Shown here one piece after another: positions 1 through 6,188 of a DNA stretch of 8,120 nucleotides. This DNA comes from Phycisphaerae bacterium. GTDB taxonomy: Bacteria; Planctomycetota; Phycisphaerae; Tepidisphaerales; Tepidisphaeraceae. The translations under genes were made by a program, and so were the position numbers. Numbering within the stretch: the first letter of the stretch is position 1; each line of letters begins with the position of its first letter. Where the stretch lies: positions 1 to 8,120 of the forward strand of contig JACMJD010000415.1 in assembly GCA_014380825.1 (NCBI GenBank). The letters are read 5' to 3'. The notes beneath the pieces were generated by a model. That model ran no database searches, was not told the origin of the DNA, and saw nothing but the letters and a program-made list of their open reading frames with translations.

Positions 1-1
1 C

Positions 2-1048
2 GACGTCGGTCGGCCTGATCTCCTCGGCGACAAAGAACGCGCCGAGTTGGCGCATCAACTTTACGAGAGCGTTTTCAACCGACTCGCACCGCTCCCGGAC
101 TTCACGGAGATTTTCCCATCGCATGGCGCGGGCTCGCTATGCGGAAAAGCAATCGGCTCGCGCCGATCTTCATCGCTGGGATTCGAACGCAAATTCAACG
201 TCTCGATGCGCGTAAAGCCCGAAGCGGAATGGGCGCAGAACTTGTTGAAGGGCATGCCGCTCGCGCCGCCGTATTTCAAGCGGATGAAGCGGATCAACAA
301 GGAAGGTCCGGCGATTTTGGGTGCGAATCTCCCGGGGAACAAACCGATTCCCGTGCGCGAGCTCTCCGCCGCTTGCGGCGTCGCAGACCAAGCAACGCGA
401 ATCGCTGCATCTGCGACGCCGCCCTTCGACGGTGCTCAGGGCATGCAAGCGGCGAAAGCGCCGATCATCCTCGACGCGCGTCCGAAAGAAGCATTCGCAT
501 CCGCTCACATCCCCGGCTCGATCAGCATTCCCATCGGTCCGCAGCTCGCGAACTGGGCGGGTTGGGTGTTGCCGGACGATCAGCCCATCGTACTTGTGGT
601 CGCCGACAAGGAAGATCTGCGCGAGGCGATCACGCAGCTCATCCGCGTCGGATTCGATCGCATCGACGGCTATCTCGAAGGCGGCATCGACGCGTGGCAG
701 AACGCGGGATTTCCAATCGCGCATCTCGCAACGATTTCCGTACACGAACTGGATGCGAAATTGAAATCGAGCTCCCCGCCCGCCCTGCTCGACATCCGCA
801 CGGACGGCGAATGGGAATCCGGCCACATCGAATCGGCCAAGCATATTCAAGCCGGGTTGGTCGCGCAGCACCTTGGCGATCTGCCGCGCGATCGCGAGCT
901 GACGATCATCTGCGGCAGCGGATATCGAAGCTCGATCGTCGGATCGATCCTGCTGCGCGCCGGCATGAAAAACGTGACCAGCCTGCTCGGCGGGATGGGC
1001 GCGTATCAGACCGCGGGGTTACTCAAACCGAAACCAGTTCCAGCATAG
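2..1048 (+). CDS. MBL-fold metallo-hydrolase with two rhodanese domains (5' end outside window)
   Basis: The frame is open from the left edge, so the protein is partial: 348 residues are visible and most of the metallo-beta-lactamase core is missing. The first visible residues, DVGRPDLLG, are the signature following the metal-binding Asp segment in persulfide-dioxygenase/glyoxalase-II-like proteins. SHGAGSLCGK at about residues 40-49 carries the late metal-ligand His of this group. Two rhodanese domains follow, at about 116-240 and 244-342. The first has the fold motifs (LDARP, HIPGS, GYLEGGIDAW) but no active-site Cys, reading VVADKEDL where the loop should be. The second has an intact CGSGYR loop with Cys304. 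By family, such proteins act on sulfane sulfur or persulfides in the cytoplasm; the substrate here is inferred. An internal TTG at 47 is not a credible start, because the conserved motif lies upstream of it. The linker at about 139-147 is encoded by a short palindromic repeat. The neighbour downstream is convergent. Confidence 0.9.
   Translation, partial: DVGRPDLLGDKERAELAHQLYESVFNRLAPLPDFTEIFPSHGAGSLCGKAIGSRRSSSLGFERKFNVSMRVKPEAEWAQNLLKGMPLAPPYFKRMKRINKEGPAILGANLPGNKPIPVRELSAACGVADQATRIAASATPPFDGAQGMQAAKAPIILDARPKEAFASAHIPGSISIPIGPQLANWAGWVLPDDQPIVLVVADKEDLREAITQLIRVGFDRIDGYLEGGIDAWQNAGFPIAHLATISVHELDAKLKSSSPPALLDIRTDGEWESGHIESAKHIQAGLVAQHLGDLPRDRELTIICGSGYRSSIVGSILLRAGMKNVTSLLGGMGAYQTAGLLKPKPVPA
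421..442. repeat. Short palindromic repeat inside the coding sequence
   Basis: The segment reads GCCCTTCGAC then GGTGCTCAGGGC, with GCCCT/AGGGC ends. It lies in the linker between the MBL part and the first rhodanese domain and encodes PFDGAQG. In another frame it encodes PSTVLRAC, a peptide I associate with dispersed CCTTCG...GCTCAGG repeats in many bacterial genomes (from memory). The right arm of the hairpin at 2240-2317 shares the CCTTCG...GCTCAGG frame. I infer an insertion tolerated in a flexible linker. Confidence 0.5.
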
Positions 1049-1057
1049 CCAGCATTG

Positions 1058-1127
1058 CCGTGGCATGGGCGTGTCGCCCGTGCACTCGTCGCGGCGACCG
1101 CGCGCGGGCGAGACGCACACGCCACGG
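1058..1127. repeat. Inverted repeat, GGGCG-CTCGCCC family, copy 1
   Basis: Arms of 26 nt at 1058-1083 and 1102-1127 pair at 22 of 26 positions around an 18-nt loop. The ends read CCGTGGC...GCCACGG. It starts 9 nt after the stop of the rhodanese gene and ends 17 nt before the stop of the convergent epimerase gene. It could fold in transcripts from either strand and mark the 3' ends of both genes. No T-run follows on either side, so it is not a canonical intrinsic terminator. It is the most diverged of the four copies. Confidence 0.85.
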
Positions 1128-1144
1128 TGAGTAACGTGCATTTG

Positions 1145-2185
1145 CTATGGTTTGGTCGTCGGCGCCGTCGTCGCGCCGCCCTGCTTTTCATGCCACGCCT
1201 TCAGCACCGCCTGCTCTTTTTCCGGTTTGATCCCCGCTCGCCACTTCCAGTTTTCTGGCCGCGTCTTCGCCCAGTCGAGCGTGACTTTTGCGGTGTCCGC
1301 CAGCGGACGGAATTTCAATCCGTGCTGCACGGCCTTATCGATGCTCACCTGTGAGAACCCGAGCATCTCCGGGCTGCTGCCGACCCACACCGGCATTTCC
1401 ATCCACGCGCCGACTTGCTGCTGCTCGAGGAACGCTTCATCCACCCACGTGAACTTCGAGTCGTTGCTGACGACCGATTTGATCCCGTACAACAACCCGC
1501 CCATCGGAAGCGGCTTGTACGGTCCCGTCGCGTTGTAAATTCCGTGATGGCCGTCTTCGCAGACTTTCACGCACCATTCGCCAAGGTCGCGGGCGTCGAT
1601 GAACTGCGTGACATCGTTCGGCGTACCCGGCGCAAGAATCTCGCCGCCCTTGTCGATTCGCACGGGCCAGTAGGTGAAGCGATCGGAATAATCACCCGCG
1701 CCGACGATCAGGCCCGGCCGAATCACCGTCCCGCGATCGCCGAACGCATCCATCATAATTTTTTCACAGCGCGCTTTGGTGTTGCCGTACAACTCCATGT
1801 TCTTCGTCTTCTCATCCGTCCCATCCGGCCACGGCAGCACGTCGGCCGTCTCGTCCTTGCCGGGCTTGCGGAAGCTGTCCATCGGATAGACCGAGATCGA
1901 GCTGGTAAACACGTAGTGCCCAACCTTGCCCTTGAGCACCTCGGTGCTCTTGCGCATCCACGACGCGGTGTTGGCCGACGTGTCGATTGCCGCGTCCCAC
2001 GTCTTGCCTTCGAGCGCGGCGTAGTCGTCCTTGTCGCGATCGCCGTGCAGCTTTTCGACTTCGGGGAACAATTCCTTCTTCGTCTTACCGCGATTGAAGA
2101 GCGTGATCGTGTGCCCCTGCTTCTGCGCGTATCGCACAATCTCCGGCCCGAGAAACGCGGTGCCGCCGAGGATCAAAATTTTCAT
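1145..2185 (-). CDS. NAD(P)-binding epimerase/dehydratase-like (extended SDR) protein
   Basis: The protein has 346 residues and an N-terminal Rossmann fold with the dinucleotide motif GGTAFLG at 7-13. FTSSISVY at 93-100 holds the usual catalytic Ser/Thr region, and Tyr133/Lys137 in YGNTK form the YxxxK pair. IRPGLIVGAGD at 155-165 and FIDARDLGEW at 195-204 are typical of NAD-dependent epimerase/dehydratase-like proteins. The C-terminal third would bind the substrate, which the sequence does not identify. The last residues are Thr/Pro-rich (ATTAPTTKP). There is no signal peptide, so it is probably cytoplasmic. The start is supported by GAAAGG at 2194-2199, 8 nt upstream. The gene is divergent from the secreted hydrolase and convergent with the rhodanese gene, so it is probably transcribed alone. 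It could equally be called an isoflavone-reductase-like SDR; the exact reaction is unknown. Confidence 0.9.
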   Translation of the reverse strand: MKILILGGTAFLGPEIVRYAQKQGHTITLFNRGKTKKELFPEVEKLHGDRDKDDYAALEGKTWDAAIDTSANTASWMRKSTEVLKGKVGHYVFTSSISVYPMDSFRKPGKDETADVLPWPDGTDEKTKNMELYGNTKARCEKIMMDAFGDRGTVIRPGLIVGAGDYSDRFTYWPVRIDKGGEILAPGTPNDVTQFIDARDLGEWCVKVCEDGHHGIYNATGPYKPLPMGGLLYGIKSVVSNDSKFTWVDEAFLEQQQVGAWMEMPVWVGSSPEMLGFSQVSIDKAVQHGLKFRPLADTAKVTLDWAKTRPENWKWRAGIKPEKEQAVLKAWHEKQGGATTAPTTKP

Positions 2186-2239
2186 GTCGAGTGCCTTTCA
2201 CTGCGTTCGACCGACGTCTACCGAACTTCAAAAGCAATA

Positions 2240-2317
2240 TCATGCGGAGCGGTACGCCGCGAAGCATCTAGCTTCACATCGGGGGCCAGATCCTTCGCGG
2301 GGTACCGCTCAGGATGA
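2240..2317. repeat. Inverted repeat in the divergent intergenic region (AGCGGTACC type)
   Basis: Arms of 33 nt at 2240-2272 and 2285-2317 pair at 28 of 33 positions around a 12-nt loop. The central 17 nt, AGCGGTACGCCGCGAAG against its partner, differ at one base. The right arm contains CCTTCG...GCTCAGGATGA, the layout of a dispersed repeat I know from several phyla. It takes up over a third of the 210-nt region between the epimerase start (2185) and the hydrolase start (2396), so it lies in or beside the promoters of both. Confidence 0.8.
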
Positions 2318-2380
2318 CATCGCTCGTTGACCAGCATGCAATGCCTCTTAGAAAGTTACGGCGTTCGATGATGTTGCGGA

Positions 2381-2386
2381 TATGAT
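2381..2386 (+). promoter_or_regulatory. Possible -10 element of the hydrolase gene
   Basis: TATGAT matches the sigma-70 -10 consensus at 5 of 6 positions and ends 9 nt before the ATG at 2396. No good -35 lies 16-18 nt upstream (TTACGG with a 19-nt spacer is the nearest), and no ribosome binding site lies before the ATG. If used, the transcript would begin almost at the start codon and be leaderless or nearly so. This is weak evidence. Confidence 0.25.
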
Positions 2387-2395
2387 TTGAACATC

Positions 2396-3844
2396 ATGCG
2401 TTCCCCACCCGCCTGGCCGGTCGCGGTTGTTTTATTTGTTGCCTTCCTGGCGGGCGCGCAGACGACGCAAACCGCTCCAACGCCGCGCGCTACGACCGTT
2501 TCGACCGCACCTGTCGAGATGGATCGCGACACACTCGCGACGATCTACGCACGCGAACTTGGCGACAAATACGATCCCGCCAAGCTCGATTCGCTGATCG
2601 ATGCGCATCGGCTGATCGAAGACTATTTCGCCAACCCACCTGAACGCAAATCCATCGTCACGCGACTGGTCGACACGAAAATCGATCCCAACATCCTGGG
2701 CCGACTCACGCGCGTGCGGATGCATTGGATGGAACTGACGCCCGGCGTCTACTACATCAACGAGCGCGTCGGGCCGCACGCGGTCAAATATTTTCTCGGC
2801 ATCCCAAAGAACTACGATCGCACCAAACCCTGGCCGCTGGTGATCAAGCTGCCCGCCGCCGACGCGTTCGTCAAAGAACCGCGGCCCGTCGCCGATCAGG
2901 TCGTTATCTTCTACCGCGATTGGATGGCCGACGAGGTGAAGCGCCACCCCGACGCTGTCGTCGTCATGCCGCTTTTGAATCTCGACGAGCTCTACGGCCC
3001 CAGCTACGCCGGCATGTTTACCGTGATCCAGCCGATGCAGCACGTGGCCGATCGCGTCAACATCGACCCCGCGCGCGTGTACCTCATCGGCCATTCGATG
3101 TCCGCACACGCGGTGTGGAACCTGGCGCTGCATTACCCGATGTATTTCGCCGCCATCAACGCGCTGGCCGGGGGCGCGAGCCAGGATTGGCAGCGCCTGC
3201 GAATGATGAACCTCCGCAACGTGGCCGCGATCGTCTGGCACGATTTCAACGACGAAATCATCAAGGTGCAGCGCTCGCGCGACCTGGTGAAAATCATGCG
3301 GCAGATGAAGTTCGACGTCGACTACACCGAGACGAAAAAGATCGGCCACGTGCCGACGGATGAGATCACCGCCAACGGTTACGAGAAGATGTTCTCGCGC
3401 ATCCGCACGCTGTATCCCGAACGCATCACGCACCAGAGCAATAGGCCCGATTCAATCTTCAACCGCCAGGACTGGATGCAGATCTATCAACCCCTGAACG
3501 CCGGCGACGAGAACTGGCACATCGTCAGCCGAGGCCGCGGGCATTTCGTGGTGTACAGCAACACGTTCAAGGTCGATGCGACGCGCGATCACAACCGCAT
3601 CGATGCCACCACCGACAACGTCGCGTCGCTGCGGTTTTGTTTGAACGACCAGATGGTGGACTTCAGCAAACCGGTGACCGTGAACGTGAACCGCAAAGGC
3701 GTGTTCGAAGCGATGGTCACGCCGAGCGTGGAGGGGATGCTGAAGGATCAACTCTTCATCGGCCGCGGCTGGAGATACTTCACGGGGATTGTGGATGTGG
3801 AGCTCGGGCCCAAACCGGTGACGCAGCCTTCAACGAAACGGTAG
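2396..3844 (+). CDS. Secreted alpha/beta hydrolase (esterase / PHB-depolymerase-like)
   Basis: The protein has 482 residues. Residues 8-20 form a hydrophobic signal core, with a likely signal peptidase I site after AGA (19-21), so it is probably exported. A helical stretch (about 40-110) precedes an alpha/beta hydrolase domain (about 115-340). The nucleophile elbow GHSMSA places Ser234, the acid is probably Asp283 or Asp286 in HDFND, and His318 in KKIGHVP completes the triad. The C-terminal part (about 370-470, with LRFCLNDQMVDFSKPVTVNVN) resembles the small beta domain I associate with planctomycete hydrolases of this type. Substrate is unknown; an ester is likely. I chose ATG at 2396 because the signal peptide starts there. 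A TTG at 2387 would only add MNI. No clear ribosome binding site is seen. The gene stands alone, divergent from the epimerase and convergent with the DUF2141 gene. Confidence 0.88.
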   Translation: MRSPPAWPVAVVLFVAFLAGAQTTQTAPTPRATTVSTAPVEMDRDTLATIYARELGDKYDPAKLDSLIDAHRLIEDYFANPPERKSIVTRLVDTKIDPNILGRLTRVRMHWMELTPGVYYINERVGPHAVKYFLGIPKNYDRTKPWPLVIKLPAADAFVKEPRPVADQVVIFYRDWMADEVKRHPDAVVVMPLLNLDELYGPSYAGMFTVIQPMQHVADRVNIDPARVYLIGHSMSAHAVWNLALHYPMYFAAINALAGGASQDWQRLRMMNLRNVAAIVWHDFNDEIIKVQRSRDLVKIMRQMKFDVDYTETKKIGHVPTDEITANGYEKMFSRIRTLYPERITHQSNRPDSIFNRQDWMQIYQPLNAGDENWHIVSRGRGHFVVYSNTFKVDATRDHNRIDATTDNVASLRFCLNDQMVDFSKPVTVNVNRKGVFEAMVTPSVEGMLKDQLFIGRGWRYFTGIVDVELGPKPVTQPSTKR

Positions 3845-3855
3845 CTGATTCTATT

Positions 3856-3927
3856 CGTGGCATGGGCGTCCCGCCCGCGCACAAGCGGCTCGAGCCGCGA
3901 GCGTGCGGGCGAGACGCCCACGCCACG
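3856..3927. repeat. Inverted repeat, GGGCG-CTCGCCC family, copy 2
   Basis: Outer arms of 23 nt at 3856-3878 and 3905-3927 pair at 21 of 23 positions, with CGTGGC...GCCACG ends. Inside lies a second, perfect 14-nt palindrome, GCGGCTCGAGCCGC, at 3885-3898. The element fills nearly the whole gap between two convergent genes. It starts 11 nt after the hydrolase stop and ends 2 nt before the DUF2141 stop. It may form the 3' end structure of both transcripts, although neither side has a T-run. Confidence 0.88.
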
Positions 3928-3929
3928 TG

Positions 3930-4400
3930 TCAGAAATACTGCATGCTGATCGTCAGCGTCTTCCCTTCAGGCGGAAGCTCGAAGATCGATTCGCTGAACT
4001 TCGCGGCGCGGAATCTTGGCTTGGGATTATTGGTGACGGCGTAACCCTCACTGGGGATGCCGACCAGGTTCGTGTCCATCTTGTTGTTGTTGTTCTCATC
4101 GTGCAGGGCCGACGCACCGTATTTGCCGGGCGGGAGCTCGCAGGTGAATTCGAGCGTGTCGGCATCGACCGCACGCACCTGCCAGTTCTTCGCGAGCTTG
4201 CTGCTGCTGGGAAATCCCTTTTCCGAATCGAACACGCCGTAGATCAACTGGCCTTTGTGACTGCGGAGATCGACAACTTTGATCGTGAGCTTTGCGAGTG
4301 CGGGATTCGTCGTGGGTTCGGCGGAAGAATTTTGCCGCAAAGGCACGAAGGACACGAAGAGAAATGCGAAGGCGAAAACGAAGGAAGAAGTACGGAACAT
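3930..4400 (-). CDS. Secreted DUF2141 domain protein
   Basis: The protein has 156 residues. It begins with a signal peptide (hydrophobic residues 7-19) and a short Ser/Thr/Pro linker. A DUF2141 domain fills about 36-156, recognised from LTIKVVDLRSHKGQLIYGVF, the LPPGKYGASALHDENNNNKMD segment (89-109) and NLVGIPSEGYAVTNN (111-125). The Asp/Asn-rich HDENNNNKMDTN loop looks like a possible calcium site, as in related small exported beta proteins. The biochemical function of this family is not established. Residues 14-23 of the signal peptide (LFVSFVPLRQ) are encoded by one arm of an inverted repeat, and the start codon lies in the loop between the arms. The gene follows fabF by 60 nt on the same strand and could be read through from the fab operon. 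Only a weak GA-rich ribosome binding site (AAAGAG) precedes the ATG. Confidence 0.85.
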   Translation of the reverse strand: MFRTSSFVFAFAFLFVSFVPLRQNSSAEPTTNPALAKLTIKVVDLRSHKGQLIYGVFDSEKGFPSSSKLAKNWQVRAVDADTLEFTCELPPGKYGASALHDENNNNKMDTNLVGIPSEGYAVTNNPKPRFRAAKFSESIFELPPEGKTLTISMQYF

Positions 4401-4456
4401 TTCTTAACTCTTTCTTGATTTCCTTCGTGCCCTTCGTGCCTTCGTGGCAGAAATTC
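4327..4456. repeat. Inverted repeat of CACGAAGG units spanning a gene start
   Basis: Arms at 4327-4359 and 4423-4456 pair well. The core 26 nt (4334-4359 against 4423-4448) match at 23 positions, and GAATTT extends the match outwards with one indel. Each arm has tandem GGCACGAA-like units. The right arm lies in the fabF-DUF2141 gap, ending 4 nt before the fabF stop, while the left arm lies within the signal-peptide codons of the DUF2141 gene. AAGGCACGAAGG-type repeats are, from memory, common dispersed elements in several bacterial phyla. Confidence 0.8.
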
Positions 4457-4460
4457 GCTT

Positions 4461-5699
4461 TCACACCTTCCGCAGCAGCAGACACGCATTGTGCCCGCCG
4501 AAGCCGAAGCTGTTGCTCATGGCGTAGCTGACCTTCAAGTCACGCGCTTTGTTCGGCACGTAATCCAGGTCGCAGCCTTCATCGGGATGCTCGAGATTGA
4601 TCGTCGGCGGGATGAGGTTTCGGTTGATCGTCATGGCCGCGACGACCGCTTCGACGCCGCCGCTGGCGCCGAGCAGGTGGCCGAGCGCGCTCTTGGTCGA
4701 GCTGATCGCCAGCTTTTTCGCGTGCGCGCCAAAGCTCGTCTTGAGCGCTTTCGTTTCGGCCAGGTCACCCAAGGGCGTGCTGGTGCCGTGGGCGTTGACG
4801 TAATCGACGACGTTGGGCGACACCGCGGCGTCGCGAAATGCCGCGTTCATCGCGATGGCCGCGCCCGTGCCTTCTTCGTGCGGCGCGGTGATGTGAAACG
4901 CATCGGCGCTCTGGCCGTATCCGACCAGCTCCGCGTACATCCGCGCGCCGCGGCGCTTGGCGTATTCAAACTCTTCCAGGACGACCACGCCCGCGCCTTC
5001 GGACATCACGAAACCGTCGCGTTCCTTATCCCACGGCCGGCTGGCGCGCTGCGGCTCATCATTTCGCGTCGACAGCGCCCGCGCCGCGACGAAGCTGGCC
5101 ATGCCCATGGCCGATAGCGCGGCCTCGGACCCGCCGGCGATCATCACGTCCGCGTAATCGTGCTGAATCATTCGTCCGGCGTCACCGATCGCGTTCGATC
5201 CCGTCGCGCACGCCGTGGCGATCGCGCTGTTCGGGCCCTGGAGATGGAATAGGATTGAAACGTTGCCGGCCGCGGCGTTGGCCATCAGGCGCGGAACTGT
5301 GAACGGGCTGACGCGTCCGACTCCGCGCTCCCGCAGGATCGCGTTCTGCTCTTCGATGGTTTCGATTCCGCCGATGCCGCTGCCGATAATTACGCCACAG
5401 CGAAGCGGATCAGTCTTCGTGAAATCCAGCCCGCTGTCCTTCACCGCGTTGATCGATGCGGCCATGCCGAACTGCGCGAAGCGGTCGAGTCGCTTGGCTT
5501 CGCGGACGTCGATCCCGTATTTGGAGATGTCGAAACTGGTGCATTCGCCGCCGATGCGCACGGGGTATTTGCTGCAATCCCAGCGCGTGATCGCGCCGAT
5601 GCCGCTCTTGCCGGCGCAGAGGCTCTCCCACATCGCATCGACGGTTTCACCCATCGACGTGATCACCCCAAGGCCCGTGATGACAACGCGGCGTTTCAT
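4461..5699 (-). CDS. fabF: Beta-ketoacyl-ACP synthase II
   Basis: FabF condenses malonyl-ACP with a growing acyl-ACP, releasing CO2, in cytoplasmic type II fatty acid synthesis. The protein has 412 residues, the usual length, and starts with MKRRVVITGLGVIT. The thiolase-fold catalytic residues are all present: Cys164 in ATACATGSN, His304 in NAHGTSTPLGD, Lys336 in STKSALGH and His341. The C-terminal SFGFGGHNA segment is also typical. I chose the ATG at 5699. A longer frame from a TTG at 5774 adds 25 residues encoded by a non-coding repeat and matches no FabF N-terminus. No Shine-Dalgarno motif precedes the ATG: the 8 nt before it read TTCTCTAC and the repeat lies directly upstream. The gene follows acpP by 86 nt, as in many fab clusters. 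Confidence 0.97.
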   Translation of the reverse strand: MKRRVVITGLGVITSMGETVDAMWESLCAGKSGIGAITRWDCSKYPVRIGGECTSFDISKYGIDVREAKRLDRFAQFGMAASINAVKDSGLDFTKTDPLRCGVIIGSGIGGIETIEEQNAILRERGVGRVSPFTVPRLMANAAAGNVSILFHLQGPNSAIATACATGSNAIGDAGRMIQHDYADVMIAGGSEAALSAMGMASFVAARALSTRNDEPQRASRPWDKERDGFVMSEGAGVVVLEEFEYAKRRGARMYAELVGYGQSADAFHITAPHEEGTGAAIAMNAAFRDAAVSPNVVDYVNAHGTSTPLGDLAETKALKTSFGAHAKKLAISSTKSALGHLLGASGGVEAVVAAMTINRNLIPPTINLEHPDEGCDLDYVPNKARDLKVSYAMSNSFGFGGHNACLLLRKV

Positions 5700-5707
5700 G
5701 TAGAGAA

Positions 5708-5782
5708 GTTGCCAGTTAACAGTTGCCAGTTGCCAGTAACAGCCGTTGCCTTGCCGGCAACTGACAACTGACAACTGGCAAC
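5708..5782. repeat. Inverted repeat of GTTGCCA heptamers between acpP and fabF
   Basis: Arms of 27 nt at 5708-5734 and 5756-5782 pair at 24 of 27 positions around a 21-nt loop, which itself has a further GTTGCC. Each arm is a tandem of about four 7-nt units, GTTGCCA and variants such as GTTAACA and GTTGTCA. The element fills almost the whole 86-nt gap, ending 3 nt from the acpP stop and 8 nt from the fabF start. In the polycistronic RNA it should form a long hairpin between the two cistrons. I recall similar CAACTGGCAACTG repeats as dispersed elements in other genomes. Confidence 0.85.
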
Positions 5783-5785
5783 GTC

Positions 5786-6025
5786 TTACTTCGCCGAATG
5801 CTCTTTGATGTAGTCGATCGCCTGGCCGACGGTCTGGATCTTCTCCGCTTCTTCGTCGGGAATGGACAGCTCGAATTCGTCTTCGAATTCCATCACCAGC
5901 TCAACCGTGTCGAGTGAATCGGCGTTCAAATCATTGATGAAGTGCGTTTCGCGCGTGATCTCGCTCTTCTCGACGCCCATCTGTTCACTGACGATCTCGA
6001 TGACCTTGGTCTCGATGTCTTCCAT
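5786..6025 (-). CDS. acpP: Acyl carrier protein
   Basis: AcpP carries the growing acyl chain on a phosphopantetheine arm and shuttles it between the Fab enzymes. The protein has 79 residues, the normal size, and is acidic. The modified residue is Ser37 in [18 protein letters not shown]. The four-helix pattern and the conserved end ([14 protein letters not shown]) are complete. AGGA at 6033-6036, 7 nt before the ATG, gives a good ribosome binding site and fixes the start. It lies between fabG (163 nt upstream) and fabF (86 nt downstream). The long upstream gap contains a possible own promoter, and the downstream gap a strong hairpin, which together could allow more ACP than enzyme to be made. 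Confidence 0.97.
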   Translation of the reverse strand: MEDIETKVIEIVSEQMGVEKSEITRETHFINDLNADSLDTVELVMEFEDEFELSIPDEEAEKIQTVGQAIDYIKEHSAK

Positions 6026-6140
6026 ATTGTTGTCCTAACCCTGATTTTGCGAAACGCGTCGGTTTACTCACCCGACCTCGTGCTCGATCTTCTCTCCTGC
6101 GACTCTCTTGCGACATGGACCACGCGGCCCGAAGCGTCGG

Positions 6141-6168
6141 ATGATATCGGTCACTAATTCTTTTGCAA
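6141..6168 (-). promoter_or_regulatory. Possible sigma-70-type promoter for acpP
   Basis: On the minus strand TTGCAA (6163-6168, 4 of 6 matches to -35) is followed after 16 nt by TATCAT (6141-6146, 5 of 6 matches to -10). It would give a leader of roughly 110 nt before acpP. It lies just past the fabG stop, in the only gap of the window without an inverted repeat. The match is suggestive only. Confidence 0.35.
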
Positions 6169-6188
6169 ATCGCCGCTACGTCGAGCGA

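Noticed and set aside
139..1134. Plus-strand frame overlapping the rhodanese gene, and an antisense frame at 170-871
   Set aside because: Both have Arg-rich low-complexity products. The true frame has continuous MBL and rhodanese motifs.
1415..2317. Long plus-strand frame opposite the epimerase gene (300 codons)
   Set aside because: It is antisense to a gene with a clear Rossmann fold, is Arg/His-rich with no motifs, and runs into the intergenic repeat.
2432..3433. Long open frame antisense to the secreted hydrolase (333 codons)
   Set aside because: It lies opposite a gene with a signal peptide and catalytic motifs. Its His/Asp/Arg-rich product shows no recognisable domain; it follows from GC-rich codon use.
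1058..3927. Intrinsic terminators at the two convergent gaps
   Set aside because: The hairpins are strong but no T-run follows on either strand, so I list them only as repeats.
5700..5774. N-terminal extension of FabF from a TTG
   Set aside because: The 25 extra residues are translated from the heptamer repeat and are absent from normal FabF N-termini.
5708..5782. CRISPR-like or tandem microsatellite reading of the heptamer block
   Set aside because: The units are 7 nt without spacers and are arranged as two opposed arms, which is an inverted repeat and not a CRISPR array.
5985..6116. 43-codon frame upstream of and overlapping acpP (starts MSQESRRRED)
   Set aside because: There is no convincing ribosome binding site, the product is Arg-rich without similarity to a known small protein, and it is out of frame with acpP.
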